Part shown: one piece after another, positions 1-7,390 of the stretch
Layout: each line of letters starts with the position of its first letter
Numbering within the stretch: the first letter of the stretch is position 1
Assembly (NCBI GenBank): GCA_014650475.1
Contig: BMVA01000009.1
Span: 186,001 to 250,000 of the forward strand
Reading direction: 5' to 3'
Length of the DNA stretch: 64,000 nucleotides
Source of the DNA: Streptomyces albogriseolus
Lineage (GTDB): Bacteria > Actinomycetota > Actinomycetes > Streptomycetales > Streptomycetaceae
Position numbers and translations under genes: made by a program
Notes under the pieces: generated by a model
Seen by the model: the letters and a program-made list of their open reading frames with translations, nothing else
Databases searched by the model: none
Told to the model about the DNA's origin: nothing

Positions 1-191
1 GCCGCGAACACGTTCTTCAGGCGGCGCTGCTCGTCCACCTCCGCCTTGCACTTGGCGCAGGTGGCGACGTGCGCCAGTACGCGCTCACGCGCGTCATGAC
101 CGAGCTCCCCGTCCACAAGGGCGGCGAGCCGGTCTCCCAGATGATGCTCCGCGAGGTGCCCCTCGGGGGACTTCGGCAGTGAACTGCTCAC
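1..191 (-). CDS. Zinc-binding anti-sigma factor (partial; C-terminus lies off the left edge)
   Basis: The first ~63 codons of an anti-sigma factor start at a GTG (complement of 189-191) that overlaps the TGA of the sigma gene upstream in a GTGA, so the two are translationally coupled. The visible N-terminus contains HVATCAKC, the H-x3-C-x2-C signature of the ZAS (zinc-associated anti-sigma) fold, after a short helix ([20 protein letters not shown]). Family knowledge: such proteins hold an ECF sigma factor inactive and are often redox- or envelope-responsive. By position it matches mycobacterial RseA, the partner of SigE. Most of the protein is not visible, so a transmembrane segment cannot be judged. 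Confidence 0.85.
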   Translation of the reverse strand, partial: MSSSLPKSPEGHLAEHHLGDRLAALVDGELGHDARERVLAHVATCAKCKAEVDEQRRLKNVFA

Positions 192-961
192 GCGCTCGCG
201 CCCCCTCCCCCCAGTGCGGGGACACGCGGCACGAAGGAGGGGCGGTCCGCGCGCGCCTTGGGTGAACGGTGCGCGAGGGCCTTGCGCAGCTGGGAGCGGC
301 CGCGGTGGATACGGGACCGCACGGTGCCGAGCTTCACGCCCAGGGTGGCCGCGATCTCCTCGTACGACAGTCCTTCGATGTCGCACAGGACGACGGCGGC
401 GCGGAACTCCGGGGCGAGCGTGTCGAGGGCCTGCTGGACGTCCGCGTCGAAGTGCGCGTCGTTGAAGACCTGCTGCGGCGAGGGCTCCTTGCTGGCCAGC
501 CGCTCGGCCGCGTCCTCGCCGAGCGCGTCGAAGCGGATGCGCTGCTTGCGGCGGACCATGTCCAGGAAGAGGTTCGTGGTGATGCGGTGCAGCCAGCCCT
601 CGAAGGTGCCCGGCGTGTACGTCGACAGGGAGCGGAAGACACGGACGAAGACCTCCTGCGTGAGGTCCTCGGCGTCGTGCTGGTTGCCCGTGAGACGGTA
701 GGCGAGCCGGTACACCCGGCCGCTGTGCATGCTGACGATCTCCTCCCACGTGGGCGGAGTCCACGCCTGCCCGTCCGCGTCGCCGGAGAAGGTCGCGGTC
801 TGGGCCGGGTCGCCGGCGCGGTCATGGTCAGCAGCGGTGTTGTTCACAGATTTCGGCCTGCCCGCCGACCCGAGGAAGCGCCGCAGCACTCCCGCACGAT
901 CCACAGGCGCAGCCGCACCTCCCCTGTCGGCTCTGGTGGTGTCCAGTGGAGCCCCTACCAT
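188..961 (-). CDS. ECF-family RNA polymerase sigma factor (mycobacterial SigE type)
   Basis: The 257-residue protein starts at ATG 961, preceded by GAGGTGG at good spacing; a longer open frame upstream looks non-coding. A variable ~75-residue N-terminal extension is followed by sigma region 2 (about 80-145; [20 protein letters not shown], then the DMVRRKQR-type -10 recognition helix) and sigma region 4 (about 183-235; [21 protein letters not shown] helix-turn-helix). The stop overlaps the start of a ZAS anti-sigma gene. The divergent neighbour is an O-methyltransferase, the same arrangement as M. tuberculosis Rv1220c-sigE-rseA. It is therefore probably an envelope/oxidative stress sigma. It is not the S. 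coelicolor protein conventionally called SigE, which belongs to a different locus. A matching ECF promoter lies upstream. Confidence 0.93.
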   Translation of the reverse strand: MVGAPLDTTRADRGGAAAPVDRAGVLRRFLGSAGRPKSVNNTAADHDRAGDPAQTATFSGDADGQAWTPPTWEEIVSMHSGRVYRLAYRLTGNQHDAEDLTQEVFVRVFRSLSTYTPGTFEGWLHRITTNLFLDMVRRKQRIRFDALGEDAAERLASKEPSPQQVFNDAHFDADVQQALDTLAPEFRAAVVLCDIEGLSYEEIAATLGVKLGTVRSRIHRGRSQLRKALAHRSPKARADRPSFVPRVPALGGGGASA

Positions 962-1109
962 AGCCACCTCGCCCGTTAGCTCCGGATAAGCGGTTTTACG
1001 AGAATTTGATTCGGGCTGCCACGGCTCGTACGGCTGCGTCTGCACTTGCTCGGCGTCCGCGTCCACTCCTCGCCCCCCTTCCCGGCACGCGCCTCTCTCT
1101 TCCCTCTTT

Positions 1110-1136
1110 GAACGACTGGTCCCATCTGCGGGTTCC
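1110..1136 (-). promoter_or_regulatory. Candidate ECF-type (autoregulatory) promoter of the sigma gene
   Basis: On the minus strand GGAACC (complement of 1131-1136) is followed after 16 bases by CGTT (complement of 1111-1114). This is the -35/-10 pattern (GGAAC...CGTT) recognised by SigE/SigH-like group IV sigma factors. It would start transcription near 1103, leaving a leader of about 140 nt before ATG 961. Known ECF systems frequently transcribe their own gene in this way. The elements are seen; their use is inferred. Confidence 0.55.
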
Positions 1137-1189
1137 CGACGCCAACGGATACAGTCACGCCCAGGCAACCACGGGGACAGGAGAGGGTC

Positions 1190-1822
1190 ATTACCGCCAA
1201 CCGGCAGACGAGCTGGGCGTTCGCCGACGCCTATGTCGCCGAGGACGAGGCGCTGCTCCGGGCCCGCGACCGGGCCCGCGAGGCAGGCCTGCGCTCGGTG
1301 TCGCCCGGCACGGGCGCGGCCCTGCGGTTGCTCGCCGCCAGCGTGGACGCCAAGGCGGTCGCGGAGATCGGCACCGGCTGCGGCGTGTCGGGGATCCATC
1401 TCCTGCACGGCATGCGCCCGGACGGGGTGCTGACCACGGTCGACCAGGAGCCGGAGCACCAGCAGTCGGCCCGGCAGGCCTTCCGTGAGGCCGGTTTCGC
1501 CGGCAACCGGGCCCGTTTCATCCCCGGCCCGGCACTGGACGTGCTGCCGCGTCTCGCGGACTCGGGCTACGACCTGGTGTTCTGCGACGGTGACCGGCAG
1601 GAGTACCAGGACTATCTCGCCGAATCGTTGCGCCTTCTGCGCCCTGGAGGCCTGGTCGCCTTCGAAGGCCTCTTCGCGAACGGACGCACCGTGGACTCCG
1701 GCCCCCAGCCGACGGAGGTGCTGCGGCTGCGGGAGCTGGTGCGGGCCGTTCGCGAGAGCCAGGAGCTGGTGTCGTCGCTGCTGCCCGTGGGGGACGGGCT
1801 GCTGTGCGCCGTGAAGCGGTGA
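1190..1822 (+). CDS. Class I SAM-dependent O-methyltransferase with an apparent ATT start codon
   Basis: Homologous in layout to Rv1220c beside mycobacterial sigE. The Rossmann motif I is [11 protein letters not shown], followed by [11 protein letters not shown] (motif II) and YDLVFCDGD (motif III), typical of the O-methyltransferase_3 family. The first canonical start in frame is GTG 1298. Conserved-looking family sequence ([20 protein letters not shown]) extends upstream of it, and AGGAG at 1179-1183 sits exactly 6 bases before ATT 1190. No ATG, GTG, TTG or CTG occurs in this frame between the stop at 1109-1111 and 1298 before the conserved region. I therefore place the start at ATT, giving 210 residues. 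The substrate cannot be told from the sequence. Confidence 0.85.
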   Translation: MTANRQTSWAFADAYVAEDEALLRARDRAREAGLRSVSPGTGAALRLLAASVDAKAVAEIGTGCGVSGIHLLHGMRPDGVLTTVDQEPEHQQSARQAFREAGFAGNRARFIPGPALDVLPRLADSGYDLVFCDGDRQEYQDYLAESLRLLRPGGLVAFEGLFANGRTVDSGPQPTEVLRLRELVRAVRESQELVSSLLPVGDGLLCAVKR

Positions 1823-1890
1823 CCGGCCTTGGCGCCGCATCTCGCTGACGCCGGTTCTCCCCCGGCCTTCCGCCGGACGTGGGCGCAAAC

Positions 1891-1926
1891 AGCCGCCCCG
1901 GCACCGCGTGCGGCACCGGGGCGGCT
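1891..1926. terminator. Bidirectional hairpin terminator
   Basis: Arms GCCGCCCCGG and CCGGGGCGGC (1892-1901 and 1916-1925, extended by an A/T pair) enclose a 14-base loop. It lies between the convergent methyltransferase and DUF3117 genes. Confidence 0.7.
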
Positions 1927-1949
1927 GAAAGGGTATGGTCGCTTGCGCG

Positions 1950-2117
1950 TCAGCCGACGACCTTCTTGAGGGCGTCGCCGAGCGCGTCGGCCTCGTCCGG
2001 GGTCAGCTCGACGACGAGCCGACCGCCGCCTTCGAGCGGAACGCGCATGACGATGCCCCGCCCCTCCTTGGTCACCTCGAGCGGGCCATCACCCGTCCGC
2101 GGCTTCATGGCCGCCAT
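1950..2117 (-). CDS. DUF3117 small protein
   Basis: This 55-residue protein begins [20 protein letters not shown] and ends in ALKKVVG, the full length of the DUF3117 family, which is nearly universal in actinobacteria. AGGAAGGGG lies just before ATG 2117; longer in-frame openings upstream have no support. The sequence suggests a small beta-rich fold ([20 protein letters not shown]) followed by one helix. No function has been established. The M. tuberculosis counterpart (Rv1211) is next to tagA, and here too it lies in the same block as tag. It is transcribed alone, against the methyltransferase. Confidence 0.9.
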   Translation of the reverse strand: MAAMKPRTGDGPLEVTKEGRGIVMRVPLEGGGRLVVELTPDEADALGDALKKVVG

Positions 2118-2497
2118 GCTCGTTCCCCTTCCTGAAACCCAGCTCAACCGTCTAAGCCGACGGCCCACTGAAGGGCACCTGCGGTCCTCGAAGCAGGACA
2201 CACGCCACCGGCATCGAACACATTGCTTCCAGGCCATTATCCCGCATGGCGGGACCCGATGACCAACATCAGTAGGCATCGCTTGGGCAACGCACGCGAG
2301 CAAAACCACTCAATTCGGCGATGTGGCTGCCATACTGCGCGCTCGCATGGACATTCGGGCGCCGGAATCCCGACACAATTGTTTGACGCAGGTCACACCG
2401 AGGCCGTCCGCCGGGACCCCTGAACTGGGTCATGCTGTCCTCCGGAAGAGGATGTACCCACCAGTACGTCCCGAGCCGCACACGGAGGGATACGACC
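2118..2497. other. Intergenic region with divergent promoters, no gene seen
   Basis: About 380 bases between the DUF3117 gene and the crotonase gene. It is less GC-rich than its surroundings. On the minus strand TTGGTC (complement of 2261-2266) and GATAAT (complement of 2236-2241) are 19 bases apart, a possible promoter for DUF3117. On the plus strand TTGACG at 2383-2388 could be a -35 box for the crotonase gene, but I see no convincing -10. Short open frames here lack ribosome sites and codon bias. Confidence 0.4.
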
Positions 2498-3301
2498 ATG
2501 GCCGACACCGTGCTCTACGAGGTGAGCGACGGACTCGCGACGATCACGCTGAACCGCCCCGAGGCGATGAACGCGCTGAACGTCGCGGCGAAGGTCGCCC
2601 TCCGGGACGCGGTCAGGGCCGCCGCGGACGACGACGCCGTACGGGCCGTGCTGCTGACCGCGGCCGGGGAGCGGGCGTTCTGCGTCGGGCAGGACCTCAA
2701 GGAGCACATCGGGCTGCTGGCCGCCGACCGGGAGAACGGCTCGGGGCTGACCATGTCCACGGTGCGCGAGCACTACAACCCGATCGTGAAGGCCATCGCC
2801 GGTGCGCCGAAGCCGGTGGTCGCTGCCGTGAACGGGGTGGCGGCGGGCGCCGGGTTCGGGTTCGCGCTCGCCGCGGACTACCGGATCGTCGCGGAGACGG
2901 CGGCGTTCAACACGTCGTTCGCCGGGGTCGCGCTGACCGCGGACTCCGGGATCTCCTGGACGCTGCCGCGGGTGATCGGTCCGAGCCGTGCGACGGATCT
3001 GCTGCTGTTCCCGCGCACCATCTCCGCGCAGGAGGCGTACGAGCTGGGGATCGCCCATCGGGTGGTGCCGGCGGGTGAGCTGCGGGCGGAGGCCGAGAAG
3101 GTGGCGCGGGCGCTGGCCCAGGGGCCGACGGTGGCGTACGCGGCGCTGAAGGAGTCCGTGGCGTACGGGTTGAGCCACTCGCTGGAGGAGACGCTGGAGA
3201 AGGAGGACGAGCTGCAGACGCGGGCCGGGTCCTCCGAGGACCACGCGATTGCGGTGCGGGCGTTCGTGAACAAGGAGAAGCCGGAGTACTTGGGGCGGTG
3301 A
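2498..3301 (+). CDS. Enoyl-CoA hydratase/isomerase family protein (PaaG-like)
   Basis: The 267-residue crotonase-fold protein starts at ATG 2498 after GGAGGGA. The oxyanion-hole segments are AFCVGQDLKEH (about residues 65-75) and GVAAGAGFGFALAADYRI (about 112-130). The segment LTADSGISWTLPRVIG carries an Asp-Ser-Gly where classical hydratases have a different acidic pair. This resembles PaaG, the 1,2-epoxyphenylacetyl-CoA isomerase, more than a beta-oxidation hydratase. No other phenylacetate genes are nearby, so the substrate stays open. It is monocistronic, ending in a strong hairpin. Confidence 0.85.
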   Translation: MADTVLYEVSDGLATITLNRPEAMNALNVAAKVALRDAVRAAADDDAVRAVLLTAAGERAFCVGQDLKEHIGLLAADRENGSGLTMSTVREHYNPIVKAIAGAPKPVVAAVNGVAAGAGFGFALAADYRIVAETAAFNTSFAGVALTADSGISWTLPRVIGPSRATDLLLFPRTISAQEAYELGIAHRVVPAGELRAEAEKVARALAQGPTVAYAALKESVAYGLSHSLEETLEKEDELQTRAGSSEDHAIAVRAFVNKEKPEYLGR

Positions 3302-3304
3302 GGC

Positions 3305-3357
3305 GGGGTCGCGGGGTGCGCGTCCGGTGTGGCTGAGCGCGCAGTTCCCCGCGCCCC
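3305..3357. terminator. Long imperfect hairpin between convergent genes
   Basis: The arm at 3305-3322 pairs with 3338-3357 (small bulges only). The right arm contains GCGCAGTTCCCCGCGCCCC, a motif recurrently seen in Streptomyces intergenic hairpins. It separates the crotonase gene from tag and can serve both. Confidence 0.6.
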
Positions 3358-3358
3358 T

Positions 3359-3952
3359 TCAGGGTGTCGTTCTTGCCGCGCAGGTCTTCAGGTGGTCGTT
3401 GACCAGGCCGCAGGCCTGCATCAGGGCGTAGGCCGTGGTGGGGCCGATGAAGCGGAGGCCTCGCTTCTTGAGGGTCTTGGAGAGGGTCGTGGACTCCTCC
3501 GTCACCGCGGGGACGTCGGCGAGGGTGCGGGGGGCGGGGCGGGCGGCCGGCTCGGGGGCGTGGGACCAGATCAGGGCGTCCAGTTCGCCGGGCTCCCAGC
3601 CGGCCAGCACCCGCGCGTTGGCCAGCGTGGCGTCGATCTTGGCGCGGTTGCGGATGATGCCGGTGTCGGTGAGCAGCCGTTCGCGGTCGGCGTCGGTGAA
3701 CTCGGCGACGTCGGCGATCCGGAAGCCCGCGAAGGCGGCGCGGAAGCCGGGGCGGCGGCGCAGGATCGTGATCCACGACAGTCCGGACTGGAACGCCTCC
3801 AGGCTGAGGCGCTCGAAGAGGGCGTCGTCGCCGTGCACCGGGCGGCCCCACTCCTCGTCGTGGTAGGCGAGGTAGTCCGGGGCGGACAGCGCCCAGGGGC
3901 AGCGCGACAGGCCGTCCGGACCGAGCGGCGCCTCGGCTGCGGGGTCGCTCAC
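3359..3952 (-). CDS. tag: DNA-3-methyladenine glycosylase I
   Basis: The 197-residue base-excision-repair enzyme removes 3-methyladenine from alkylated DNA. The zinc 'snap' ligands of E. coli Tag are all present: Cys in SRCPWA, His in YHDEEWG, and the C-terminal His and Cys in NDHLKTC. The catalytic-region Glu lies in LEAFQSGLSWITIL and the helix-hairpin-helix-like segment in KKRGLRFIGPTTAYALMQA. The GTG start at 3952 overlaps the TGA of the DivIVA-domain gene upstream (GTGA), so the two are co-translated. The same pairing occurs in mycobacteria (Rv1209-tagA). Confidence 0.95.
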   Translation of the reverse strand: MSDPAAEAPLGPDGLSRCPWALSAPDYLAYHDEEWGRPVHGDDALFERLSLEAFQSGLSWITILRRRPGFRAAFAGFRIADVAEFTDADRERLLTDTGIIRNRAKIDATLANARVLAGWEPGELDALIWSHAPEPAARPAPRTLADVPAVTEESTTLSKTLKKRGLRFIGPTTAYALMQACGLVNDHLKTCAARTTP

Positions 3953-4308
3953 CGCTGATCGTCCTCCGGGTGCGGGGCGGGCTTGTCCAGGGAGCGGTGC
4001 GCGGCGGCGCGGGCGCCGGCCAGCGCGGACTCCAGCTCGGCGATCCGGACGTCCCGCTCGGCGAGCTCGGCGGCGAGGCGGCCGAGGGCGTCGTCCACGT
4101 CCGCCATGCGGTAGCCGCGGGCGGCGAGCGGGAAGCGCAGGCGGTCGACGTCCGCGCGGCTGACCGGGCGGTCCGGCGGCAGGGAGTCCTGGAGCCGCTC
4201 CGGCGCCGCCTCGGGCAGCGGGGCGTTGTCGCCGCCGCCCACCACGGCGAGGGTCACCGCGCCCACCACGACGGCCAGCGCGACGACCAGGAACAGGAAC
4301 ATAACCAT
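3949..4308 (-). CDS. DivIVA-domain small membrane protein
   Basis: This 119-residue protein has an N-terminal membrane helix (MVMFLFLVVALAVVVGAVTL), a short linker, and a segment RFPLAARGYRMADVDDALGR followed by a heptad-rich helix (LAAELAERDVRIAELESALA). The latter matches the DivIVA N-terminal domain and the start of its coiled coil. Family knowledge: DivIVA-like proteins localise at curved or polar membranes. This one lacks the long coiled coil of polar-growth DivIVA. ATG 4308 is preferred over the second ATG at 4302; the ribosome site is weak. It is divergent from folP and coupled to tag. Confidence 0.8.
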   Translation of the reverse strand: MVMFLFLVVALAVVVGAVTLAVVGGGDNAPLPEAAPERLQDSLPPDRPVSRADVDRLRFPLAARGYRMADVDDALGRLAAELAERDVRIAELESALAGARAAAHRSLDKPAPHPEDDQR

Positions 4309-4440
4309 CGCCGGGGCCCCCACGGTCGGATGAGTCGGAGTCGGATGTGTGGCTCCGATCGTGCCATGCGAGTCTGACAGTCGGGACCGCCGGGCGGACG
4401 GAGGCGGCCCGGACGGCCGGACGAGGAGAGGTTCCAGGGG

Positions 4441-5301
4441 ATGCTCAGGCTGGGCAGGCGGGAATTCGCACCGCACGAGCGGGTGATCATGGCGATCGTG
4501 AACCGGACCCCGGACTCCTTCTACGACCAGGGTGCCACCTTCCACGACGAGCCGGCGCTCGCGCGTGTGGAGCAGGCGGTGGCCGAGGGGGCCGCGATCA
4601 TCGACATCGGCGGGGTGAAGGCGGGGCCCGGCGAGGAGGTCTCGGCCGAGGAGGAGGTGCGGCGGACGGCCGGTTTCGTGGCCGAGGTGCGCCGCCGCTT
4701 CCCGGACGTGGTGATCAGCGTGGACACCTGGCGGCACGAGGTCGGCGAGGCCGTGTGCGAGGCGGGCGCGGACGTGCTGAACGACGCGTGGGGCGGGGTG
4801 GACCCGCGTCTGGCGGAGGTGGCCGCCCGGTACGGCGCCGGGCTGGTGTGCACGCACGCGGGCGGGGCCGAGCCGCGGACCCGGCCGCACCGGGTGACGT
4901 ACGACGACGTGATGGCGGACATCCTCGACGTGACCGTGGGGCTGGCCGAGCGGGCGGTGGCCGTGGGGGTGCCGCGCGAGTCGGTGATGATCGACCCGGG
5001 GCACGACTTCGGGAAGAACACCCGGCACAGCCTGGAGGCGACCCGGCGGCTCGGGGAGATGGTGGCCACCGGCTGGCCGGTGCTGGTGTCGCTGTCCAAC
5101 AAGGACTTCGTCGGCGAGACGCTGGACCGTCCCGTGAAGGAGCGGGTGGTGGGGACGCTCGCGACGACGGCGGTGTCGGCGTGGCTGGGCGCCCGGGTGT
5201 ACCGGGTGCACGAGGTCGCCGAGACCCGTCAGGTGCTGGACATGGTGTCGTCGATCGCCGGGGACCGGGAGCCGACGGTGGCGCGGCGAGGGCTGGCGTA
5301 G
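4441..5301 (+). CDS. folP: Dihydropteroate synthase-like protein, FolP2 type
   Basis: The 286-residue TIM-barrel protein is homologous to dihydropteroate synthase. Motif 1 reads MAIVNRTPDSFYDQG (canonical GILNVTPDSFSDGG). The second, pABA/pyrophosphate-loop motif reads IIDIGGVKAGPG where the canonical enzyme has GGESTRPG, so the conserved Ser-Thr-Arg is missing. The lysine motif is SNKDFVGE instead of SRKxFIG, while the final RVHEV is kept. This divergence and the context (LOG gene, DivIVA-domain gene, tag) match mycobacterial FolP2, reported not to act as a dihydropteroate synthase. Start ATG 4441 follows GAGGAGAGG. Its true reaction is unknown. Confidence 0.8.
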   Translation: MLRLGRREFAPHERVIMAIVNRTPDSFYDQGATFHDEPALARVEQAVAEGAAIIDIGGVKAGPGEEVSAEEEVRRTAGFVAEVRRRFPDVVISVDTWRHEVGEAVCEAGADVLNDAWGGVDPRLAEVAARYGAGLVCTHAGGAEPRTRPHRVTYDDVMADILDVTVGLAERAVAVGVPRESVMIDPGHDFGKNTRHSLEATRRLGEMVATGWPVLVSLSNKDFVGETLDRPVKERVVGTLATTAVSAWLGARVYRVHEVAETRQVLDMVSSIAGDREPTVARRGLA

Positions 5302-5306
5302 GGGAG

Positions 5307-5341
5307 GCGGGGCGGCTGGGTCGTCGCCCCGGCCGCCCCGC
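5307..5341. terminator. Bidirectional hairpin terminator
   Basis: Arms GCGGGGCGGC (5307-5316) and GCCGCCCCGC (5332-5341) are fully complementary. They lie between the convergent folP and LOG-family genes. Confidence 0.7.
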
Positions 5342-5347
5342 GGGCCT

Positions 5348-6106
5348 CTAGCGGCCCGCTTCCTTGGAGACCAGGGCCACGGCCTCGTCCACGTCGTCCG
5401 TGACGTGGAACAGCAGCAGGTCCTTCTCGGCCGCCTTGCCCTGGCCGATCACCGTGGAGCGCAGCCAGTCGACGAGGCCGCCCCAGTACTCCGTGCCGAA
5501 CAGCACGATGGGGAACTGGGTGACCTTCTGGGTCTGCACCAGGGTGAGCGCCTCGAAGAGCTCGTCGAGCGTGCCGAGGCCGCCGGGCAGGACCACGAAG
5601 CCCTGCGCGTACTTGACGAACATCATCTTCCGGACGAAGAAGTACCGGAAGTTCAGACCGATGTCGACGTACTGGTTCAGGCCCTGCTCGAAGGGCAGCT
5701 CGATGCCCAGACCGACGGAAAGACCGCCGGCCTCGAGCGCCCCCTTGTTCGCCGCCTCCATGGCGCCCGGGCCGCCGCCGGTGATGACCGCGAAGCCCGC
5801 CTCGACCAGACCGCGGCCGAGCCGCACCCCGGCGTCGTACTCGGGCGAGTCCGCGGGGGTGCGGGCGGAGCCGAAGACGCTGATCGCGGAGGGGAGTTCG
5901 GCCAGGGTGCCGAAGCCCTCGATGAACTCCGACTGGATGCGCAGCACCCGCCAGGGGTCGGTGTGCACCCAGTCGCTCGGCGCGCGCTCGTCCAGCAGCC
6001 GCTGGTCGGTGGTGCTGGAACCCACCTGACCGCGCCGGCGGAGGACCGGCCCCAGGCGCTTCTCCTCCGGCGGCTGCCGCTTCCCCTCAGGGTTGCCCGT
6101 AGCCAT
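5348..6106 (-). CDS. LOG-family (lysine decarboxylase-like) nucleotide phosphoribohydrolase
   Basis: The 252-residue Rossmann-fold protein carries the LOG signature PGGLGTLDE preceded by RKMMFVKYAQGFVVL, plus the nucleotide-binding GGGPGAMEAANKGALEAG. LOG enzymes hydrolyse cytokinin riboside monophosphates or other nucleoside monophosphates to base plus ribose 5-phosphate; databases often mislabel them as lysine decarboxylases. The extra ~45-residue N-terminal region puts it with the Rv1205 type. ATG 6106 follows GGAGGGAG. It lies between dapE and folP as in mycobacteria. The cellular substrate is not evident. Confidence 0.88.
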   Translation of the reverse strand: MATGNPEGKRQPPEEKRLGPVLRRRGQVGSSTTDQRLLDERAPSDWVHTDPWRVLRIQSEFIEGFGTLAELPSAISVFGSARTPADSPEYDAGVRLGRGLVEAGFAVITGGGPGAMEAANKGALEAGGLSVGLGIELPFEQGLNQYVDIGLNFRYFFVRKMMFVKYAQGFVVLPGGLGTLDELFEALTLVQTQKVTQFPIVLFGTEYWGGLVDWLRSTVIGQGKAAEKDLLLFHVTDDVDEAVALVSKEAGR

Positions 6107-6142
6107 GTGCGCTCCCTCCGTTTGCCAGGTCGTACCGCCTCA

Positions 6143-6156
6143 GCGTAGATCTACGC
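6143..6156. promoter_or_regulatory. Perfect 14-bp palindrome upstream of the LOG gene
   Basis: GCGTAGATCTACGC lies 37 bases before the LOG gene start, in the 120-base gap after dapE. Its position fits an operator or a promoter -10 region of the LOG gene. No regulator is identifiable. Confidence 0.35.
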
Positions 6157-6226
6157 GGGTTACGTGCGGGGGACGTCAGCATGTCCACGGAAGAGCGTTC
6201 CAAACGCGGTGCCGCCCGTACGGGGG

Positions 6227-7306
6227 TCACGCGGTCAGCCAGGACCGCAGCCGCTCCTCCCCCGCGAGGATCTTGGCGGTGTCGACGCGCTCGTCCCGCT
6301 TGTGGGCCAGGTGGGGGTTGCCGGGGCCGTAGTTCACGGCGGGGACGCCCAGCGCGGAGAAGCGGGAGACGTCGGTCCAGCCGTACTTGGGCTGCGGGGT
6401 GCCGCCGACCGCCTCGATGAAGGCCGCCGCGGCCGGGTGGGACAGGCCGGGCAGGGCCGCGCCGCTGTGGTCGTCGACGACGAACTCGGTGACGCCGCAG
6501 TCGGCGAAGACCTCCCGGACGTGCGCCAGGGCCTCCTCCTCGCTGCGGTCGGGGGCGTAGCGGAAGTTCACGGTGACGACGCACTCGTCGGGGATGACGT
6601 TGCCGGCGACGCCTCCGGAGATGCCGACCGCGTTGAGGCCCTCGCGGTACTCCAGCCCGTCGATGACCGGCCACCGGGGCTCGTAGGCGGCGAGGCGCTG
6701 GAGGATGGGGGCGGCGGCGTGGATGGCGTTGGAGCCCATCCAGCCGCGCGCGGAGTGGGCGCGCTCGCCGGAGGTCTTCAGCAGCACCCGCAGGGTGCCC
6801 TGGCAGCCGCCCTCGACCTGGCCGTCCGAGGGCTCCAGGAGGACCGCGAAGTCGGCCTCCAGCCAGTCGGGGTGCGCCTCGGCGACGTGCTTCAGGCCGT
6901 TGAGGTCGGCGGAGACCTCCTCGTTGTCGTAGAAGACGAAGGTGAGGTCGCGGTTGGGCTCGGGAACGGTGGCCGCGATGCGCAGCTGGACGGCGACGCC
7001 CGCCTTCATGTCGCAGGTGCCGCAGCCCCACAGGACGCCGTCCTCGTCGAGGCGCGAGGGCACGTTGCCGGCGATCGGGACCGTGTCGATGTGGCCGGCC
7101 AGGACCACCCGCTCCGGGCGGCCCAGCCGGGTGCGGGCCACGACGTTGTTGCCGTGCCGGTCGACCGTCAGGTGCGGCAGCGTGCGCAGCGCCGTCTCGA
7201 TGGCGTCCGCCAGCGGCTTCTCGGTGCCGCTCTCGGAGGGGAAGTCGACGAGCTGCGCGGTGAGGCGCGCGGCGTCCAGCGTGAGGTCAAGCGGGGTGTC
7301 GGCCAT
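6227..7306 (-). CDS. dapE: N-succinyl-L,L-diaminopimelate desuccinylase
   Basis: The 359-residue M20-family metallohydrolase produces L,L-diaminopimelate and succinate, the penultimate step to meso-DAP for lysine and peptidoglycan. Metal ligands and catalytic residues are visible: His/Asp in AGHIDTVP, the bridging Asp in GTCDMKAG, the general-base Glu pair in FYDNEEV, and the C-terminal His in NPHLAHKRDE. The lid/dimerisation domain with GERAHSARGWMGSNAIH is present. It starts at ATG 7306. It is divergent from a secreted cell-envelope protein. dapC, an earlier step of the same succinylase pathway, is 1.7 kb away. Confidence 0.93.
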   Translation of the reverse strand: MADTPLDLTLDAARLTAQLVDFPSESGTEKPLADAIETALRTLPHLTVDRHGNNVVARTRLGRPERVVLAGHIDTVPIAGNVPSRLDEDGVLWGCGTCDMKAGVAVQLRIAATVPEPNRDLTFVFYDNEEVSADLNGLKHVAEAHPDWLEADFAVLLEPSDGQVEGGCQGTLRVLLKTSGERAHSARGWMGSNAIHAAAPILQRLAAYEPRWPVIDGLEYREGLNAVGISGGVAGNVIPDECVVTVNFRYAPDRSEEEALAHVREVFADCGVTEFVVDDHSGAALPGLSHPAAAAFIEAVGGTPQPKYGWTDVSRFSALGVPAVNYGPGNPHLAHKRDERVDTAKILAGEERLRSWLTA

Positions 7307-7390
7307 GCCGTCGACCCTAGCGCGGGCGGGCCCCGGCCCACTGTCCGCACCCGGCTCACACCGGAACGTACTCTCCAGTACCTTGTACGC

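Noticed and set aside
188-961. Naming the sigma factor SigE
   Set aside because: The Streptomyces gene of that name is a different locus; only the mycobacterial SigE context matches, so no symbol was given.
5348-6106. Lysine decarboxylase
   Set aside because: The PGGLGTLDE motif marks LOG-type phosphoribohydrolases; there is no PLP-binding site.
6164-7390. Long plus-strand frame running into the lysozyme-like gene
   Set aside because: It is antisense to dapE and has dapE's mirrored codon bias; real coding starts at GTG 7391.
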